Source: JADLCX01 sp964630785 (GTDB lineage: Bacteria > Planctomycetota > Phycisphaerae > Phycisphaerales > UBA1924). From it: DNA of 64,000 nucleotides. The stretch covers positions 26,974-90,973 of the forward strand of contig CAZVZG010000018.1 of NCBI GenBank assembly GCA_964630785.1. The letters run 5' to 3'. Position 1 is the first letter of the stretch, and every line of letters begins with the position of its first letter. This document shows positions 16,373 to 24,162 of this stretch, piece after piece. A program made the position numbers and the translations under genes. The notes under the pieces are model-generated. The model was not told the origin of the DNA. It was given only the letters and a program-made list of their open reading frames with translations, and ran no database searches.

Positions 16373-17170
16373 ATGAAGTCACTGAGTTCCAGAGTGACCA
16401 AGGTGAGCGTGCCCGTGTGCGGGCTCGTCGTCTTGGCGTTCGCCGGGTCGTCGGCGCAGGCGGGCATTGTCGTCAGCGCGTCGGACCCCTTTATCACCGT
16501 GCAGGCTACGTCGGGCAGCTTCACCGGGACGTTGACCGTTCCGCTCAGCAGCGTGACAACCCTGAGCGACCCCGATCAGGACCTGTGGTATTGGGCAACC
16601 ACCAACCCGGTGCCCATCATGGACGGGTCCAACGTGGTCGCGACGCTCGTGAACATGACCGTCCTGGCCGGACGCAACACCCAGCCGGACGGCGAGCAAC
16701 GGTTCGGTATCGACATCGACTTCGGCGTTCAGGCCGGGGCGAACACCACCACCTTCCAACTGATCTCGCCGACGCTCTCGTTCGATCCGCTGAACAATGC
16801 CCGGGGCCTCACGAGCGCCGGGTTGGTCGGCACGGACCAGAACACCAACGGCATCTCGATCTCGCCCATGGCCGCCAACGGCTTTGGGTTCAACGCGATG
16901 TACAACGCCTCGAGCGTGTTCCGCAGCTACTTCGATCACACGATGACGAACGTCGCGAGTGGTTCGGTGGGCGATGCGGGCAACATGAGCCCCGAGGGCG
17001 TTTTCCAGCCCATGGGCACCGTCGCAAGCATGATGTCGTTCTATTCGTTCAGCGTATCCGCGGGCGATACCGCGGGCGGAACCACGACCTACTCGGTCGC
17101 TCCCGCCCCTGCTTCGATCGCGATCGTCGGGCTCTCGGGCCTGGTGATCGGCCGCCGCCGTCGCCGCTGA
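16373..17170 (+). CDS. PEP-CTERM-like exported protein (second of a tandem pair)
   Basis: The 265-residue protein has a signal peptide (VPVCGLVVLAFAGSSAQA) and the C-terminal sorting signal APAPASIAIVGLSGLVIG followed by six Arg-rich residues. The middle repeats the pattern of the upstream paralogue (NTTTFQLISPTLSF, then LTSAGLVGTD), with extra Met and Phe-rich sequence later. CGGAGG precedes the ATG at 16373. The 69-base gap to the first gene contains an imperfect GC-rich hairpin, which could lower transcription of this second copy. A strong terminator follows at 17221, so the pair forms a two-gene unit. Function unknown. Confidence 0.78.
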   Translation: MKSLSSRVTKVSVPVCGLVVLAFAGSSAQAGIVVSASDPFITVQATSGSFTGTLTVPLSSVTTLSDPDQDLWYWATTNPVPIMDGSNVVATLVNMTVLAGRNTQPDGEQRFGIDIDFGVQAGANTTTFQLISPTLSFDPLNNARGLTSAGLVGTDQNTNGISISPMAANGFGFNAMYNASSVFRSYFDHTMTNVASGSVGDAGNMSPEGVFQPMGTVASMMSFYSFSVSAGDTAGGTTTYSVAPAPASIAIVGLSGLVIGRRRRR

Positions 17171-17220
17171 GGCGTCGGCCGAGACACAACGACTCGGACC
17201 TCCTTCGATTTCTCGCAAGC

Positions 17221-17257
17221 GAGGCCGCCCGCCACGGGCGGCCTCCTTTGTTTTTTG
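17221..17257 (+). terminator. Rho-independent terminator after the PEP-CTERM-like genes
   Basis: A perfect 11-bp stem (17221-17231 pairs with 17235-17245) with a CCA loop is followed by CTTTGTTTTTT. It ends the transcript of the two paralogous exported proteins. Confidence 0.85.
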
Positions 17258-17693
17258 CGCCATCGTGTTCGCTCGCGGGCCGGGTCAACACACAGCCACC
17301 GAGCCCCGTGGATCAGGAACGCGGCGATGCGGCGGCACCGCGCGAGACCGGCGCCGTCGCGGCGGCCACAACGTTGGATCACGGCTTGGAAATCGGCTCC
17401 GAACTCTTCCGAGCGGTCGCGAGGGCCGGTGGGCTGGTCGGCGAAAGACTCCTCCGTGGCCAACGCTGGCCGTGGTCCATCGTCCGATCCGTGCTTCCGA
17501 CGGGGGATACTCCATCATCCCCTGGCCGGGGCGGGGTTCCTTCCGCTCGCCGAATCCCGTCCGGCCCTCGCTTGCGCCGCTCGATTGTCGCCCCGCACGT
17601 CACGGTGCGGAGCCTGTGGTCGGTCACTCCCACCCCTTCCCCCCCACCCCCACCCCCACCCCCCACTCCCATGCCGACCGTCGCGCGATCGGG
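17258..17693. other. Intergenic region with a C-tract, no gene seen
   Basis: Several short frames cross this stretch on both strands, but none has a credible start, domain or codon pattern. Bases about 17629-17670 are a poly-C region with runs of three to seven C, giving the opposite strand a G-quadruplex pattern close to the end of the ribonucleotide reductase gene. Confidence 0.45.
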
Positions 17694-20600
17694 TCAAGAG
17701 CAGCCCATCGACGCCCCGCAGTTGAGGCACTTGTAGCACGTGCCGCTCCGGACCGTGATCGTGCCGCACCCGTCACACGCCGGGGCGTCTTCCTGGCTGT
17801 TGCGCATCGCGGCGTTGAGCCCGGAGACGCCGGCCGCGGCCCGGCTCACCACGTGTGTTGAGCGGTCTCGCACGACGGTCTTCACGCTCGAAGCGCTGGA
17901 AACGACCATCTCCTCGTGCACGTGCCGATGGGACTCGACGGCGAGCTCGCTCTTCACGGTCGGCAAAGGCGCGGCCGTGACGATCTGAGCCGTGACTTCC
18001 GTCACGTCGCTCTCGCCCGGCGCGGGCATCGTCGCCCGGGCGTGTGGATCGGGGTCGGACAGCGGTGCGGTGTCGTTCCACGATGGACTGTCCTCCGTGA
18101 CGTTGCGTCGGGCCGGGTCTCCGCCGGGCGCGCGGGTGCGGGTTTCGTTCGCGATCTTGAGGCGGCCGGCCCCCACATGGGCGGCGTTGTCGTCATCGAT
18201 GGCCTCGGCGGCGTTTGCCGCGGTCCGCCCGCGTCGCGGCGCGTTGGCCTCGCGGTAGCCGGGGATGAACTCCATGCCCATCCACCGGAAGATGTAGTCC
18301 ACCAGGCTCTTGGCGATCGGGATGTCGCGGTTGGTCGTCATCCCGGCCGGCTCGAACCGCTGGTGGGTGAACTTGTTGACCAGACTCTCGATCGGCACGC
18401 CGTACTGCAAGGCCACAGAAACCGCGGTCCCGAGCGAGTCCATCAGTCCGCCGATGGTGGAGCCCTCCTTGGCCATGGTGATGAACAGCTCGCCCGGCAT
18501 GCCGTCGTCGTAGAGGCCGACGGTCAGGTAGCCCTCGTGCCCGGCGATACTGAACTTGTGCGTGATCGAGGCGCGGGTGTCGGTGAGGCGGCGGCGCATC
18601 GGACGCTCGACGACCCGCTCGACGACCTTTTCAACTGTCACCTGTCTGGGCTCGGACTCAGGAACCGGTTGGGCGGGCGCCTTGGCCTCAATCAAGACGG
18701 GAGCAGGCGTCGCTGCCGCAGGACTCGCAGCCTCCGCCTTCGCCGGGGCCGCGTTCGCACCTTTTTTTGCCGCGTCCTCCTGCTTGCGGACCTCCGCCTC
18801 ATCCGACTTCTCGGCATCCGCGGTCGCCGAGAGCGGCTGGCTGAGCTTGCAGCCGTCGCGGTAGAGCGCGTTGGCCTTGAGTCCCAACTCCCAACTGAGC
18901 ATGTAGCAGTCCTTGATATCCTGCACGCTCGCGTCGGAGGGAAGGTTGATGGTCTTGGAGATGGCGCCGGAGATGAACGGCTGGGCCGCGGCCATCATCC
19001 GGATGTGCCCCTGCGCCGCGATGAACCGCACGCCCTTCTTGCCGCACTTGTTGGCGCAGTCGAAGACGCCCAGGTGCTCCGGCTGGAGGTGAGGGGCGCC
19101 CTCGATGGTCTGCGTGCCGCAAACCGCCTCGTTGAGCGCGGCCACAGTCGCCCGGTCGAGCCCGAGGTGAGCGAGCATGTTGAACCCGGGGTTGGCCTTA
19201 ACCGCGTCCGGGTCCAGGCCGAGCCGCCGGACGGCCCCGTCGCCGAGCGTCCACGCGTTGAACGCGAACGAGAGCTCGAACACGCCGGGCAGTGCGTCGT
19301 TGAGGCGACGGACGTCGTCGCCGTTGAGGCCCTTTGCGGAAAGGAACTCGCGGAACGTGCCGCGGTGGCCCGAACCAGCGGGCATGGGCGCGTCGGCGCT
19401 GAGCGTGCCGAGCAGGTAGCGGAGGATGTCGCCGATCTGGGCGGGGCTGTAGCCCATGGCCGCGAGGGCGGGACGGACGCTCTCGTTGGCGATCTTGAAG
19501 TACCCGCCGCCGGCGAGCTTCTTGAACTTCACAAGCGCGAAGTCGGGCTCGATGCCGGTGGTGTCGCAGTCCATCAGCAGGCCGATCGTGCCTGTGGGGG
19601 CGATGACCGTGACCTGGGCGTTGCGGTAGCCGAACTTTTCGCCGGCCTGCAGGGCCTCGTCCCACGCGCGGGTCGAGTGGTCGAGCAGGTCGTCGGCGTT
19701 GACCAGCGGCACGCGCCCGGCGTTGATGACTCCGTGGTCGATCGGGACGGGCGGGATCGTCAGGCCCTCGAAGTTGGCCGCGTCGTGCGGCACGCCGTGG
19801 GCCGCGAGCCGGTGGTTGCGCACCACCCGCAGCATGTTGTCGCGGTTCTCCGCGTAGCCGTCGAACGACCCGAGCTGGGCGGCCATGACGGCCGACTGGC
19901 GGTAGGCACGCCCGGTGAGGATGCTCGTGAGGCAGGCGCACACTGCGCGGGCCTCGTCACTGTCGTAGGGGATGCCGGCCTGCATGAGCATCGCGCCGAG
20001 GTTGGCGTAACCCAGGCCGAGCGTGCGGTACTTCCAGCTCAGGCGAGCGACCTCGCTCGACGGATAGCTGGCCATGAGCACGCTGACCTCGAGGACGATG
20101 GTCCACAGGTCGATCGCGTGCTCGTAACGGTCGGTGTCGAAGACCCGCGTCGCCGCGTCGTAGAACTTGAGCACGTTGATCGACGCGAGGTTGCAGGCCG
20201 TGTTGTCGAGGAACATGTACTCGGAGCAGTTGTGAACAACCAGCCCGTTGGCCACAAAGTGGTGGCTGGCGGGCTCGGTGAGGTCGAACACGTCCGCCTC
20301 ACCCCGGGGTTCGAGCGACGCGACGCGATCGATCATCCGATCGGCGTAGGCCGACACCCCTGCGTTCAGTTCGCCGAGCTGGCGGGCCTTGACGCTGCAC
20401 GGGATGAACCCGATTTCCCGCTCGAAGACGACCCTCGAACTCCGAGTGACCCGGAGCGAGTGCACCTGCCGGGCGGGGTAGCTCTGCTGCCCACCGCGGC
20501 CGTCGGGCAGAACCGCGGACGACCGAAACAGCGCTCGACGGTTCTCGTAGATCTTGGCCTTCACGCCGAAGCTCAACAGCGCGAGTTGCACCTGCCGCAG

Positions 20601-22580
20601 GAGCCCCAGGCTTGTGCTGTCGAGTGCCACGTATTGAGACTTGGACCCGTAGTTCGCGACGGTGCCGTCGGCGGTGAACAGGCCGCGGAGCACCGCCGCG
20701 ATGCTCCGCCGATCGAGCGCGAAGAACGCATCGGTGAACGACTTGTTTTCCGAGCCGGCGTCCAGCACCGCCAGCCCGCACATCCTATCGACGATGGCCC
20801 GAACAGAAGTCTGGACGCGCAGTCCAGTCTGCGTGACCGTCACGCCCGACGGCCTGGTCTTGCGGGCGTCGCCCGTGCTGAGCCAGTGCTTGCAGTGGTC
20901 GATGTTGGCGCGGAGGTGATCCGCCACCGCCGCCTCGTCGCGAGAGAGCGCGACAAAGAGGTGGTCCTGTTCGGCTTGGTGCGTGACGCAGCCGTCACCC
21001 ACGGCCGCGCCGAGAAGCTCGCCGAACTCCTCGGGCACGAACTCGTCGCCGAAACCCGCGCCGCGGAGCTCGACCACATCGTCCACGGTGAGTTCGCACG
21101 CGGGGACATCGCCCCGTCCCAGGGTGTGAACGGGATGGTCGGCCGTGAGCGTGAGCGTGTAGCCGCTGGCGGTTTTGAGCTCGAACACGGGCTTGTGACC
21201 CGTCTTGAAGACACGATCAACCCACGCCTTCTCGCCGCGACCGTTGATGACCTCGACGGTCTTGCCGACCAGGTCCTTGATGCGCCGGCACCCCGTCGTT
21301 GTCGCGACGAGCGTGTCGCCGGTCACGCACGGGTTGCTCGCGTTGATCCTCCCCTCGGCAGGGCAGGTGTGCCACGCGTTGATCGTGCCGTCGAACTGCA
21401 CGCCGGGGTCGGCGCACCGCCACGCGGCGTAACCGATCTGATCCCACAGGTCGCGGGCCTTGAAGGTCCGGGCCGGCCTGTCGCTGGTGCGGTAGCGGGT
21501 CCGCCACTCACCATCGGCAGCGAGCGCGGCGAAGAACTCGTCCGGGATGCGCACGGAGTTGTTGCTGTTCTGTCCGCTGACGGTCTGGTAGGCCTCGCCG
21601 TTGAAGTCGTAATCCAGCTTCAGGCCCAAGCGGTCGGCGGTCTGACCGATCGTCTGCGTGTCGGCGGCACCGGCCTTCCTGTCCGCGATCGCCTTCATCC
21701 CCTCCACCATCGCCTGAACCTTGATCTCCTCACGGACCTTCCAGTTGATGAACGACCCGATGTCCGGGTGGTCCATGTCAAGGCAGACCATCTTGGCGGC
21801 GCGCCGGGTGGTGCCGCCGGACTTGATCGCGGCCGCGGCGCGGTCGCCGATCTTGAGCCAGCTCATCAGGCCGCTGGACTTGCCGCCCCCGGAGAGGTTC
21901 TCGTTCTCGGCCCGCAGGCGGCTGAAGTTGGTACCGGTACCCGAGCCGTACTTGAAGAGCCGGGCCTCTCGCACCCAGAGGTCCATGATGCCGCCCTCGT
22001 TCACCAGGTCGTCCTCGACGCTCTGGATGAAGCAGGCGTGCGGTTGGGGGTGGGTGTAGGCGTCGGCGGCCTGGGTCACCTTGCCGGTGTAGGGGTCGGG
22101 CACGAAGTGGCCCTGCGCCGGGCCGGTGATGCCGTAGGCCCAGTTGAGCCCGGTGTTGAACCACTGCGGCGAGTTGGGCGCGGCCATCTGGTGCACGAGC
22201 ATGTGCGCCAGCTCGTCGTAGAACGCCTGCGCGTCGTTGGGCGTGTCGAAGTAGTTGTGCTTCTCGCCCCAGTGCCGCCAGCAGCCGGCCAGACGGTGGA
22301 TCACCTGGCGTGCCGACTTCTCCGGGCCGAGCACGGGCGCACCGTTGGCGTCGAGCACGCGCTCGCCGCCCTCGTCGATCTGCGGCACGCCGGCCTTGCG
22401 GAAGTACTTGGAGACCATGATGTCGGTCGCCAGCTGCGACCAGGTCTCCGGCACCTCGGCGTCGTCCATGCGGAAAACGACCGAGCCGTCAGGGTTGGTG
22501 ATCTTGGATGAACGCTTGACCCACTTCACGCTGGCGAAGGGGTCGGAGCCGGCGGTGGTGAACTTGCGTTGGATCTTCAT
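17694..22580 (-). CDS. nrdJ: Adenosylcobalamin-dependent (class II) ribonucleotide reductase with an intein
   Basis: The 1628-residue precursor reduces to a 1261-residue enzyme after splicing. Recognisable parts are the N-terminal WVKRSSKIT region, the GSGTGTNFSRLR loop, NCSEYMFLDNTACNLASINV across the intein junction, and ANKCGKKGVRFIAAQGHI-type sequence near the C-terminal barrel. A long Ala-rich linker and a C-terminal zinc ribbon with two CxxC pairs (CDGCGT, CYKCLNCG) follow, typical of NrdJ. The enzyme makes deoxyribonucleotides using coenzyme B12 and needs no oxygen. The start is taken at ATG 22580 (MKIQRKF); an ATG six codons upstream is less likely. dCTP deaminase lies nearby on the same strand, consistent with a dNTP supply locus. 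No cobalamin riboswitch is visible upstream. Confidence 0.93.
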   Translation of the reverse strand: MKIQRKFTTAGSDPFASVKWVKRSSKITNPDGSVVFRMDDAEVPETWSQLATDIMVSKYFRKAGVPQIDEGGERVLDANGAPVLGPEKSARQVIHRLAGCWRHWGEKHNYFDTPNDAQAFYDELAHMLVHQMAAPNSPQWFNTGLNWAYGITGPAQGHFVPDPYTGKVTQAADAYTHPQPHACFIQSVEDDLVNEGGIMDLWVREARLFKYGSGTGTNFSRLRAENENLSGGGKSSGLMSWLKIGDRAAAAIKSGGTTRRAAKMVCLDMDHPDIGSFINWKVREEIKVQAMVEGMKAIADRKAGAADTQTIGQTADRLGLKLDYDFNGEAYQTVSGQNSNNSVRIPDEFFAALAADGEWRTRYRTSDRPARTFKARDLWDQIGYAAWRCADPGVQFDGTINAWHTCPAEGRINASNPCVTGDTLVATTTGCRRIKDLVGKTVEVINGRGEKAWVDRVFKTGHKPVFELKTASGYTLTLTADHPVHTLGRGDVPACELTVDDVVELRGAGFGDEFVPEEFGELLGAAVGDGCVTHQAEQDHLFVALSRDEAAVADHLRANIDHCKHWLSTGDARKTRPSGVTVTQTGLRVQTSVRAIVDRMCGLAVLDAGSENKSFTDAFFALDRRSIAAVLRGLFTADGTVANYGSKSQYVALDSTSLGLLRQVQLALLSFGVKAKIYENRRALFRSSAVLPDGRGGQQSYPARQVHSLRVTRSSRVVFEREIGFIPCSVKARQLGELNAGVSAYADRMIDRVASLEPRGEADVFDLTEPASHHFVANGLVVHNCSEYMFLDNTACNLASINVLKFYDAATRVFDTDRYEHAIDLWTIVLEVSVLMASYPSSEVARLSWKYRTLGLGYANLGAMLMQAGIPYDSDEARAVCACLTSILTGRAYRQSAVMAAQLGSFDGYAENRDNMLRVVRNHRLAAHGVPHDAANFEGLTIPPVPIDHGVINAGRVPLVNADDLLDHSTRAWDEALQAGEKFGYRNAQVTVIAPTGTIGLLMDCDTTGIEPDFALVKFKKLAGGGYFKIANESVRPALAAMGYSPAQIGDILRYLLGTLSADAPMPAGSGHRGTFREFLSAKGLNGDDVRRLNDALPGVFELSFAFNAWTLGDGAVRRLGLDPDAVKANPGFNMLAHLGLDRATVAALNEAVCGTQTIEGAPHLQPEHLGVFDCANKCGKKGVRFIAAQGHIRMMAAAQPFISGAISKTINLPSDASVQDIKDCYMLSWELGLKANALYRDGCKLSQPLSATADAEKSDEAEVRKQEDAAKKGANAAPAKAEAASPAAATPAPVLIEAKAPAQPVPESEPRQVTVEKVVERVVERPMRRRLTDTRASITHKFSIAGHEGYLTVGLYDDGMPGELFITMAKEGSTIGGLMDSLGTAVSVALQYGVPIESLVNKFTHQRFEPAGMTTNRDIPIAKSLVDYIFRWMGMEFIPGYREANAPRRGRTAANAAEAIDDDNAAHVGAGRLKIANETRTRAPGGDPARRNVTEDSPSWNDTAPLSDPDPHARATMPAPGESDVTEVTAQIVTAAPLPTVKSELAVESHRHVHEEMVVSSASSVKTVVRDRSTHVVSRAAAGVSGLNAAMRNSQEDAPACDGCGTITVRSGTCYKCLNCGASMGCS
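20229..21329 (-). other. Intein with LAGLIDADG-type homing endonuclease inside nrdJ
   Basis: This 367-residue in-frame insertion occupies residues 418-784 of the precursor. It starts at Cys418 (CVTGDTLV, block A), has TADHPVH (block B) and ends VFDLTEP...NGLVVHN (blocks F and G) with the penultimate His and terminal Asn; Cys785 is the +1 nucleophile of the host (CSEYMF). Two dodecapeptide motifs, LLGAAVGDGC and VLRGLFTADGT, keep their acidic residues, so both splicing and endonuclease parts look intact. Insertion is at the conserved NP/CSEY site of the reductase. The intein should be removed post-translationally by self-splicing. Confidence 0.93.
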
Positions 22581-22586
22581 AGGGCA

Positions 22587-22616
22587 GGCACCGGGCATCA
22601 GGCACTAGGCATCAGG
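22587..22616 (+). repeat. Short repeat flanking the four-helix-bundle gene (left copy)
   Basis: It is built of GGCA-type units (GGCACCGGGCATCA, GGCACTAGGCATCAGG) and overlaps the stop codon of the four-helix-bundle gene. A related copy lies in opposite orientation on the other side of that gene at 23006. Confidence 0.55.
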
Positions 22617-22989
22617 GAGCTTGATCGGGACACTCAAGGCTTCGGATCAGACCAGCGAGGATTCGGCCGCACTCGGCGGAACGTGCCGAGATCCGATCCG
22701 ACTGTTCCGTCGTCAGGTAACCAAGTTCGATACAAAACAAAAACTGTGTTTCAATCTCGTACAGGCACCCCCTCGCCACGCGCAGAAACCGGATGTAATC
22801 CTGCGTGGACTGCCGCCCGTAGCCCTCCGCGATATTGCTGGACACCGCCACAGCCCCCCGGCGCAACTGGCTGACGAGCCCGAACCGCTCATGCTCCGGT
22901 ATGCAGCGTGTGAGTTCATAAATCTCCAGCCCCAGTTGGAACGCCTTCTGCCACGCGATGAGGTCTTTGTAGGACTGAACAATTGACAT
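22612..22989 (-). CDS. Four-helix-bundle protein (23S rRNA intervening-sequence protein family)
   Basis: The 125-residue protein begins SYKDLIAWQKAFQLGLEIYE and contains the family hallmarks FGLVSQLRRGAVAVSSNIAEG and YIRFLRVARGCLYEIET. Members form pentameric four-helix bundles; some are encoded in intervening sequences of 23S rRNA genes, but many are free-standing, as here. The biochemical role is unknown. The start is ATG 22989, the position at which the conserved SYKDL motif begins shortly after. Short GGCA-type repeats in inverted orientation flank the gene (22587 and 23006), which suggests that it was inserted as a unit between dcd and nrdJ. Confidence 0.88.
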   Translation of the reverse strand: MSIVQSYKDLIAWQKAFQLGLEIYELTRCIPEHERFGLVSQLRRGAVAVSSNIAEGYGRQSTQDYIRFLRVARGCLYEIETQFLFCIELGYLTTEQSDRISARSAECGRILAGLIRSLECPDQAP

Positions 22990-23005
22990 TGGCCGCGTTC
23001 CGCAC

Positions 23006-23026
23006 TGGTGCCCGATGCCCAATGCC
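23006..23026 (-). repeat. Short repeat flanking the four-helix-bundle gene (right copy)
   Basis: Read on the minus strand it is GGCATTGGGCATCGGGCACC, the same kind of unit as the copy at 22587 but inverted. It lies directly after the stop of dcd. Confidence 0.5.
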
Positions 23027-23029
23027 TGC

Positions 23030-23602
23030 TCAATCGACTTTCGGCAGGGTGAGGCCCGACTGGTCCTGATACTTCCCCGCCTTGTCCGCGTACGAAACGG
23101 CGCACACGCGATCGGCCTTGAGGAAGATCAACTGCGCGATGCCCTCGTTGGCGTACACCTTGGCGGGCAGCGGCGTGGTGTTGCTGATCTCCAGCGTGAC
23201 CTTGCCGCGCCACTCGGGCTCGAGGGGCGTCACGTTCACGATCAGGCCGCAGCGGGCGTAGGTGCTCTTGCCGACGCAGACCACGAGTACGTCGCGCGGG
23301 ATGCGCAGCACCTCGACGGTCTCGCACAGCGCGAAGCTGTTTGGAGGGATGATGACGTGGTCGGTCTTTCGATCCGCGGTGTCGATCTCGACGAACAGAT
23401 CGTCGCTGAAGGCCTTGGGATCGACGATCGTGATGCCGCCGGAGCGGGGGGTGGGCGTGAAGATCTTGAACCGCGTTCCGACACGGATGTCGTAGCCGTA
23501 GCTCGAAACGCCGAACGAAACCTTGCCGGGCCGCTTTACGGCCTCGGCGAACGGCTCGATCGAGACGAGTTCGCGAATTTGTGTGTCGCACAGGACCGGC
23601 AT
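23030..23602 (-). CDS. dcd: dCTP deaminase
   Basis: The 190-residue length is typical of the family. Features are SFGVSSYGYDIRVG near residues 29-42, the nucleotide-binding KSTYARCGLIVNVTPLEPEW stretch (Lys-Ser then Arg, equivalent to the family's conserved GKSS...R), a Glu-containing GKVTLEISNTT strand and the C-terminal KYQDQSGLTLP tail. The enzyme converts dCTP to dUTP and ammonia for dTMP synthesis; a bifunctional dCTP deaminase/dUTPase cannot be excluded from sequence alone. The start is ATG 23602, giving MPVLCDTQIRELV, the normal opening. It belongs functionally with the ribonucleotide reductase downstream. Confidence 0.9.
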   Translation of the reverse strand: MPVLCDTQIRELVSIEPFAEAVKRPGKVSFGVSSYGYDIRVGTRFKIFTPTPRSGGITIVDPKAFSDDLFVEIDTADRKTDHVIIPPNSFALCETVEVLRIPRDVLVVCVGKSTYARCGLIVNVTPLEPEWRGKVTLEISNTTPLPAKVYANEGIAQLIFLKADRVCAVSYADKAGKYQDQSGLTLPKVD

Positions 23603-24162
23603 CGGATCGGGCTCCTCGGCATGGTTCAGCGACCGCGACACCACAGCGACGGACGTCGAGCCTTGGACGTCCCGCGGCCAACTGCACGGTAGGTATTTAG
23701 ACGGGCTCCGGCGGGTGGAAGTTCAGAAAGCAGACCAACGGGAAACGGACTCGCATTCGCTCAGTTCGGTCGAGCGGGTCGAGAGCATACCACTACCTAT
23801 CGTGGCATCAACCGCTCGAACCGCAAAATGCTGGGGATTGAAGCGGGACAACATGTCGATTGTTCACAAACCATTGACGCCACAGGGCTTAGAATGCGCA
23901 AGTTTTTTTCGATGGTCTGGTGTCCGACCCACAACAGGTGGTGGATTTGTCGGCCAGCTCCGGTGGACAACCCTGTGGATTGTGGATGGAATGACGACAG
24001 GTTTTCCACGCCAACCGACAGTCACGGGCGGGGGCTTCGGTCGGTGGTCTGCACTGCGGATTGCCCGCGGCGGGGAAAGTTGCGTCCGCATAGCCTCTGG
24101 TGTGCGTATGGGGCCGGGGGCGAGGGGCGGGGCGCGGGGAACGACGGCAGGGAGCCTTGTTC
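23603..24162. other. Intergenic region with repeated TGTGGA-like motifs
   Basis: No gene is seen in these 560 bases between divergent dcd and the FlgI-like gene. The middle (23820-24010) is relatively AT-rich and holds several partial matches to the DnaA box: TTGTTCACA at 23860, two TGTGGAT copies at about 23974 and 23981, and TTTTCCACG at 24002. A run of seven T lies near 23903. None is a perfect box. Confidence 0.4.

Noticed and set aside
17258..17693. Small proteins between the PEP-CTERM-like genes and nrdJ
   Set aside because: Frames are low-complexity Pro/Gly/Arg sequences produced by C-runs, without start signals.
17916..22511. Very long open frame on the plus strand opposite nrdJ
   Set aside because: It is antisense to a gene with clear motifs throughout and has no recognisable domain. 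High-GC coding sequence often leaves the opposite strand open.
22590..23029. Cobalamin riboswitch controlling nrdJ
   Set aside because: Upstream sequence is the four-helix-bundle gene and repeats; no B12-box-like conserved segment was seen.
23603..24162. Chromosomal replication origin
   Set aside because: Motifs are imperfect and no origin-linked gene is adjacent; kept only as a low-interest finding.
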